The notes under the pieces were generated by a model, which worked only from the letters and a program-made list of their open reading frames with translations, did no database searches and was not told the DNA's origin. A stretch of DNA of 7,417 nt from Pseudomonadota bacterium. Its GTDB lineage: Bacteria; Pseudomonadota; Alphaproteobacteria; Rhizobiales; Beijerinckiaceae. Location of the stretch: assembly GCA_023423995.1 (NCBI GenBank), contig JAFAEL010000084.1, positions 1 through 7,417 of the forward strand, written 5' to 3'. The position numbers and the translations under genes are program-made. Shown piece after piece: positions 5,018 to 7,417 of this stretch (within the stretch, counting starts at the first letter, position 1; each line of letters starts with the position of its first letter).

Positions 5018-7351
5018 ATGGAAGAGCCGAGCCCGATGCGGACCGAGAGCCACCCAGCGCCCGAGCGGGGCCGATCGCGGCGCCGCCTCGAGGATGACCG
5101 CTTCCTGAGAGGGCAGGGCCGCTACGTCGACGACCTGCGCCAGCCGGGCGAACTGCACGCCCATGTCCTGCGGGCGCCGCTGGCGCATGCGGAGATCACG
5201 CACCTCGACGTCTCGGCCGCCGCGCAAGCGCCGGGGGTGCGGGCGGTCTATACCGGGGCCGACCTGCTGGCCGCCGGGATCGGGCCGCTTCCCTGCGACG
5301 TGAAGCTCGCGGCCGTGTCGCCCCTCGTGGTGCCGCCGCGGCATGCGCTCGCGGTCGGGCGCGTCCGGCATGTGGGCGAGCCGGTGGCCTTCGTGGTCGC
5401 CGACACCGCCGAGGCGGCCCGGGACGCGGCCGAGCTGATCGAGGTCTCCTACGAGGACCTGCCGGCCGCCATCGATGCCGCGGCCGCGCTCCGGCCGGGC
5501 GCGCCGGTGCTTTGGGAGGAGGCGCCCGGAAACCTGGCCTTCCGGTTTCAGAAGGGCGACCGCGAGGCGGTGGCGGCCGCCTTTGCCGAGGCCGCAACGG
5601 TGGTCGAGCTGGAGCTGGAGAACAACCGCGTCGTCATCGCGCCGCTCGAGCCGCGGGCGGCGGTCGGCCGCTACGATGCCGGGGGCGACGCGTTCGAGCT
5701 CGTGCTCACCGGCCAGGATGTGCATGCCATCCGCCGCGACCTGGCGGAAGCCGTGTTCGGCATGCCGCTCGACCGGATTCAACTCGTCGCGCCGGATGTC
5801 GGCGGCGGGTTCGGGGGCAAGAACATCCTCTATCCCGAATGGGTGCTGGTGCTCTTCGCGGCCCGGGCGCTCGGCCGCCCCGTCCGCTGGACCTCGGACC
5901 GGAGCGAGGATTTCCTCAGCTCGGTCCAGGGCCGCGACAACCGCACGCGCGGGCGGCTCGCGCTTGACCGGGAGGGGCGCTTCCTGGCGCTCGAGGTGGA
6001 TACCGTGGCCGATATGGGCGCGTACCTCTCGGCGCTCGGACCCCTGATCCCGACGAACTCGGCCTCCGCCGCGATGGGCGGCGTCTATGACATCCCGGCG
6101 GTGTTCATGGATGTGCGGGGCGCCTTCACCAACACCGTCCCGGTCGACGCCTATCGGGGCGCCGGCAAGCCGGAGGCGAATTACCTGATCGAGCGTCTGG
6201 TGGGGCTCGCGGCACACCGGACCGGCATCCCGGCCGTCGAGCTCCGGCGGCGCAACATCGTCCGCACCTTCCCCCACCGCAGCGCGCTCGGCATGACGAT
6301 CGAGGCCGGCGCCTTCGGGGCGAGCCTGGACGTGGTGCTGGAGGCGGCGGATGCAGCCGGCTTCGAGGCGCGCCGAAAGGCGGCGCGGGAGCGCGGGCGC
6401 CTGCGCGGGCTGGGGCTCGCCTGCTTCATGGAGACGGCGCGCGGCGTGCCGGGCGAATGGGCGCGGGTGGAGTTCGAGCCCGACGGCGCCGTGGCGCTGC
6501 TGGTCGGGACGCAGTCCAACGGCCAGGGCCACGAGACCACCTTTCCGCAGGTCGCCGCGGACCTGCTCGGGCTGCCGGTCGAGCGCTTCCGCTACGTCCA
6601 GGCCGATACGCGCCGGATCCGCCGGGGCGCGGGTCATGGCGGCGCGCGCTCGCTCCACCAGGGCGGCGCGGCGCTCGTCAGGGCGATCGAAGCCATGCTC
6701 GACAAGGCACGCCCGATCGCGGCGCAGCTTCTCCAGGCCAGCCCCGAAGCCTTGAGCTTCGAGAACGGGATCTTCCGCGGGGAGGGCGAGCGCTCCGTGT
6801 CGCTCGCCGCGGTCGCCGAGGCGGCGCGCGAGGCCGGGCAGGAGGGCCTGTTCGGCGAGGTGGACAACCCGCTCGACCTCGTCACCTTCCCGAATGGCTG
6901 CCAGGTGGCCGAGGTCGAGATCGACCCCGAGACCGGGCACCTGACCCTCGAGCGCTATGTCGCGGTCGACGATTACGGTACGCTGATCAACCCGCTTCTC
7001 ACGGAGGGGCAGGTGCAGGGCGGCCTCGCCCAGGGGATCGGGCAGGCCCTGCACGAGCGCGCCTTCTACGAGCCGGCGACGGGCCAGCTGCTGACGGCCT
7101 CGCTGATGGATTACGGGCTGCCGCGGGCGGCCGACCTTCCGGACATCGAGGTGCGCTTCAACCCGGTGCCGAGCGCCGCGAACCCGCTCGGCGTGAAGGG
7201 ATCGGGCCAGGCTGGCTGCATCGGGGCGCCGCAGACGATCATGCTGGCGATCCTGGACGCGCTCGCGCCCCTCGGGGTCGAAAGCCTCGACATGCCGGCG
7301 ACGCCGGAACGGCTGTGGCGGGCCATCCAGGGCCGGGCGGCGGCGGCCTGA
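5018..7351 (+). CDS. xanthine dehydrogenase/CO dehydrogenase family molybdopterin-binding subunit (form II CoxL-like)
   Basis: The 777 residues match the large, molybdenum-cofactor-binding subunit of the xanthine dehydrogenase/aldehyde oxidase/CO dehydrogenase family. The N-terminal hammerhead domain (about 22-150) starts with RRLEDDRFLRGQGRYVDD. Cofactor-binding motifs are GQDVH (232-236), VGGGFGGK (261-268), AYRGAGKPEA (378-387) and GTQSNGQGHETT (497-508). AYRGAG, not AYxCSFR, marks form II, so CO is an unlikely substrate; it is unknown. The C-terminal loop reads GVKGSGQAG, with Gln731 where the family has its catalytic Glu. These enzymes normally need an FAD subunit and a 2Fe-2S subunit; neither is encoded nearby, nor fused here. 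There is no signal peptide. ATG 5018 has a weak ribosome site; ATG 5036 has GGAAGAG 9 bases ahead and is a good alternative (771 residues). The gene lies 46 bp after the deformylase-like gene. Confidence 0.93.
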   Translation: MEEPSPMRTESHPAPERGRSRRRLEDDRFLRGQGRYVDDLRQPGELHAHVLRAPLAHAEITHLDVSAAAQAPGVRAVYTGADLLAAGIGPLPCDVKLAAVSPLVVPPRHALAVGRVRHVGEPVAFVVADTAEAARDAAELIEVSYEDLPAAIDAAAALRPGAPVLWEEAPGNLAFRFQKGDREAVAAAFAEAATVVELELENNRVVIAPLEPRAAVGRYDAGGDAFELVLTGQDVHAIRRDLAEAVFGMPLDRIQLVAPDVGGGFGGKNILYPEWVLVLFAARALGRPVRWTSDRSEDFLSSVQGRDNRTRGRLALDREGRFLALEVDTVADMGAYLSALGPLIPTNSASAAMGGVYDIPAVFMDVRGAFTNTVPVDAYRGAGKPEANYLIERLVGLAAHRTGIPAVELRRRNIVRTFPHRSALGMTIEAGAFGASLDVVLEAADAAGFEARRKAARERGRLRGLGLACFMETARGVPGEWARVEFEPDGAVALLVGTQSNGQGHETTFPQVAADLLGLPVERFRYVQADTRRIRRGAGHGGARSLHQGGAALVRAIEAMLDKARPIAAQLLQASPEALSFENGIFRGEGERSVSLAAVAEAAREAGQEGLFGEVDNPLDLVTFPNGCQVAEVEIDPETGHLTLERYVAVDDYGTLINPLLTEGQVQGGLAQGIGQALHERAFYEPATGQLLTASLMDYGLPRAADLPDIEVRFNPVPSAANPLGVKGSGQAGCIGAPQTIMLAILDALAPLGVESLDMPATPERLWRAIQGRAAAA

Positions 7352-7372
7352 CCGGGCGGCCGCCGGCGGGGC

Positions 7373-7417
7373 TCAGTAGCCTCCGTCCTGCTGCGAGGCG
7401 ACCCAGGTCGCGAAAGC
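7373..7417 (-). CDS. C-terminal end of an unidentified gene, cut by the right edge
   Basis: On the minus strand an open frame enters from the right edge and reads AFATWVASQQDGGY before a TGA at 7375-7373. Twelve of the 14 codons end in G or C, like the other genes here, and the stop falls in the short spacer after the molybdopterin subunit, which would make the two genes convergent. An F-x-x-W-x ending resembles the C-termini of some LysR-type regulators, but 14 residues cannot identify a family. Confidence 0.4.
   Translation of the reverse strand, partial: AFATWVASQQDGGY

Noticed and set aside
4772..7054. 760-codon open frame on the minus strand
   Set aside because: It is entirely antisense to the molybdopterin subunit and the end of the deformylase-like gene. 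Its product is Arg/Gly/His-rich with no family motif. Long antisense frames are expected at this GC content.
7355..7364. GGCGGCCGCC palindrome after the molybdopterin gene
   Set aside because: It is a perfect 10-bp palindrome with no room for a loop and no T-run. Such strings are common at this GC content, so I do not call it a terminator or operator.

Overview
The window is about 7.4 kb of very GC-rich, gene-dense bacterial chromosome. The best fit is an alphaproteobacterium of the order Hyphomicrobiales (Methylobacterium-like). The reasons are a Shemin-pathway 5-aminolevulinate synthase (HemA), a GapR/DUF2312 nucleoid protein, a peptide-deformylase-like protein of a kind seen in this group, and codons ending mostly in G or C. 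The taxon is inferred from gene content; no database search was run. I see no insertion sequence, phage gene, CRISPR array or rRNA.

Left part (1-2468), all on the minus strand. A tRNA-Thr(GGU) is cut by the left edge. Upstream of it are two back-to-back GC-rich hairpins and a possible promoter. Next is an unrecognised exported protein made mostly of an Ala/Glu/Arg-rich coiled coil, then hemA, which makes the first haem/tetrapyrrole precursor. A hairpin separates hemA from the coiled-coil gene.

Middle part (2469-4109), plus strand. Divergent from hemA is a small GTG-started gene for a basic 69-residue protein, followed 38 bp later by murA, the first committed enzyme of peptidoglycan synthesis. 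A strong palindromic hairpin lies where murA converges on gapR.

Right part (4110-7417). gapR (minus) and a peptide-deformylase-like gene (plus) diverge from a 71-bp spacer. The deformylase-like protein has lost two of its three metal ligands, so it is probably not a deformylase. A large molybdopterin-binding subunit of the xanthine dehydrogenase/CO dehydrogenase family follows 46 bp later. It lacks the usual small and medium subunit genes on either side, and the conserved catalytic glutamate near its C-terminus is glutamine. The last 45 bases look like the C-terminal end of another minus-strand gene.

Most of the window is core housekeeping (haem, cell wall, nucleoid, tRNA). The unusual part is the adjacent pair of enzyme-family proteins at 4471-7351, each with altered active-site residues, plus the unassigned coiled-coil protein.
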